In this document: positions 6,469 through 6,870 of the stretch, one piece after another
How the letters are laid out: every line of letters begins with the position of its first letter
How positions within the stretch are numbered: the stretch's first letter is position 1
DNA from: Lachnospiraceae bacterium
GTDB lineage: Bacteria > Bacillota > Clostridia > Lachnospirales > Lachnospiraceae
Length of the DNA stretch: 6,870 nucleotides
Reading direction: 5' to 3'
Assembly: GCA_017420605.1 (NCBI GenBank)
Contig: JAFOIS010000184.1
Coordinates: forward strand, 1-6,870
Program-made: the position numbers and the translations under genes
The notes under the pieces: generated by a model
What the model was told of the DNA's origin: nothing
Seen by the model: the letters and a program-made list of their open reading frames with translations, nothing else
The model's database searches: none

Positions 6469-6870
6469 TTATTTTTCCGGATCCTCTTTCGCCGCAGCCT
6501 GCTGCGCGTTTGCCAGCATCCGGTTCATTTCCGCGGCCGGATCTTCTTCGGCTTCCGGTCCCGCGGCGGCTGCCGCTGCTGCGGCTTCCTCAAGTCTTGT
6601 ATAGGCAGGACGCATGAGCTTCACCTGCAGGAGGCTGATGACGGCATGCCAGAAAAGGAAGAAGACGGGCATGATCCGAAGGAAAAGATCTACGCTCCAC
6701 AGCGGGAAAACGATGGGCGAGATCATCAGTACGGAGACCAGGAAAGCCCGCGGAAGGTAGCCAAGGGAAAGCAGGAGCGCGTTCCGGAGCTGGCCGCGGA
6801 CGGTATTGTTGAAATGCGACTGCAGAAGGAAAGCCTGCGGCGTGACGAGCAGATAGATGACGCTGATCGG
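6469..6870 (-). CDS. DUF624/YesL-family membrane protein, C-terminal part (5' end outside window)
   Basis: The frame is open to the right edge and 133 residues are visible; an internal Met at 6726 is not the start, because family sequence continues upstream of it. The segment TPQAFLLQSHFNNTVRGQLRNALLLSLGYLPRAF (residues 10-43, from the edge) fits the conserved core of DUF624 proteins, where a phenylalanine-rich helix is followed by an asparagine-to-leucine stretch before the LPR turn. Hydrophobic helices cover roughly 1-17 (cut by the edge), 30-58 and 62-83. The last 40 residues are a soluble tail rich in Ala, Glu and Pro, with eight alanines in a row. DUF624 has no established biochemical function; its members often sit next to sugar ABC transporter and glycoside hydrolase genes in Firmicutes, as B. 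subtilis yesL does in the rhamnogalacturonan locus. It ends at its own terminator, separate from the gpsA-like unit. Confidence 0.75.
   Translation of the reverse strand, partial: PISVIYLLVTPQAFLLQSHFNNTVRGQLRNALLLSLGYLPRAFLVSVLMISPIVFPLWSVDLFLRIMPVFFLFWHAVISLLQVKLMRPAYTRLEEAAAAAAAAGPEAEEDPAAEMNRMLANAQQAAAKEDPEK

Overview
The window looks like a chromosomal segment of a GC-rich member of the Firmicutes, most likely class Clostridia (Lachnospiraceae or a relative). The reasons are strong AGGAGG-type Shine-Dalgarno sites, tight operon spacing, G/C-ending codons, and the protein types present: a DUF624/YesL membrane protein, a long AraM-type glycerol-1-phosphate dehydrogenase and a divergent GpsA-like protein. 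This placement is inference. No RNA gene, mobile element, CRISPR array or rearrangement is visible, and about 97% of the window is coding.

Layout. On the + strand, a three-gene unit enters from the left edge. It holds the C-terminal part of a large glycoside-hydrolase-like protein (2-1444), a neutral/alkaline-ceramidase-superfamily hydrolase (1441-2889, ATGA overlap with the gene before it) and an sn-glycerol-1-phosphate dehydrogenase family protein (2916-4223). The unit ends at a strong hairpin (4243-4281). On the - strand, reading from the right edge, there is the C-terminal part of a DUF624/YesL-like membrane protein (6870-6469), then its terminator (a perfect 22-bp palindrome followed by a T-run). 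A two-gene unit follows: a GpsA-like dehydrogenase (6405-5380) and a seven-bladed beta-propeller lactonase of the 6-phosphogluconolactonase type (5338-4313). The two units converge on the 4243-4281 hairpin, which probably works in both directions.

How the genes may work together. The + unit reads like a catabolic module: a glycosidase-like protein, an amide-bond-hydrolase-like metalloenzyme and an NAD(P)-linked glycerol-phosphate-type dehydrogenase. The facing unit supplies a dehydrogenase of the G3P type and a sugar-lactone hydrolase. DUF624 proteins are often found beside carbohydrate-uptake and glycoside-hydrolase genes in Firmicutes. Together this suggests a carbohydrate or glycoconjugate utilisation locus. 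The real substrate cannot be read from the sequence, and the family names (ceramidase, G1P dehydrogenase, GpsA) should not be taken as proven activities. The least explained points are the leaderless ceramidase-like protein next to a G1P-dehydrogenase-like gene, and the presence of G1P-type and G3P-type dehydrogenases in one neighbourhood.
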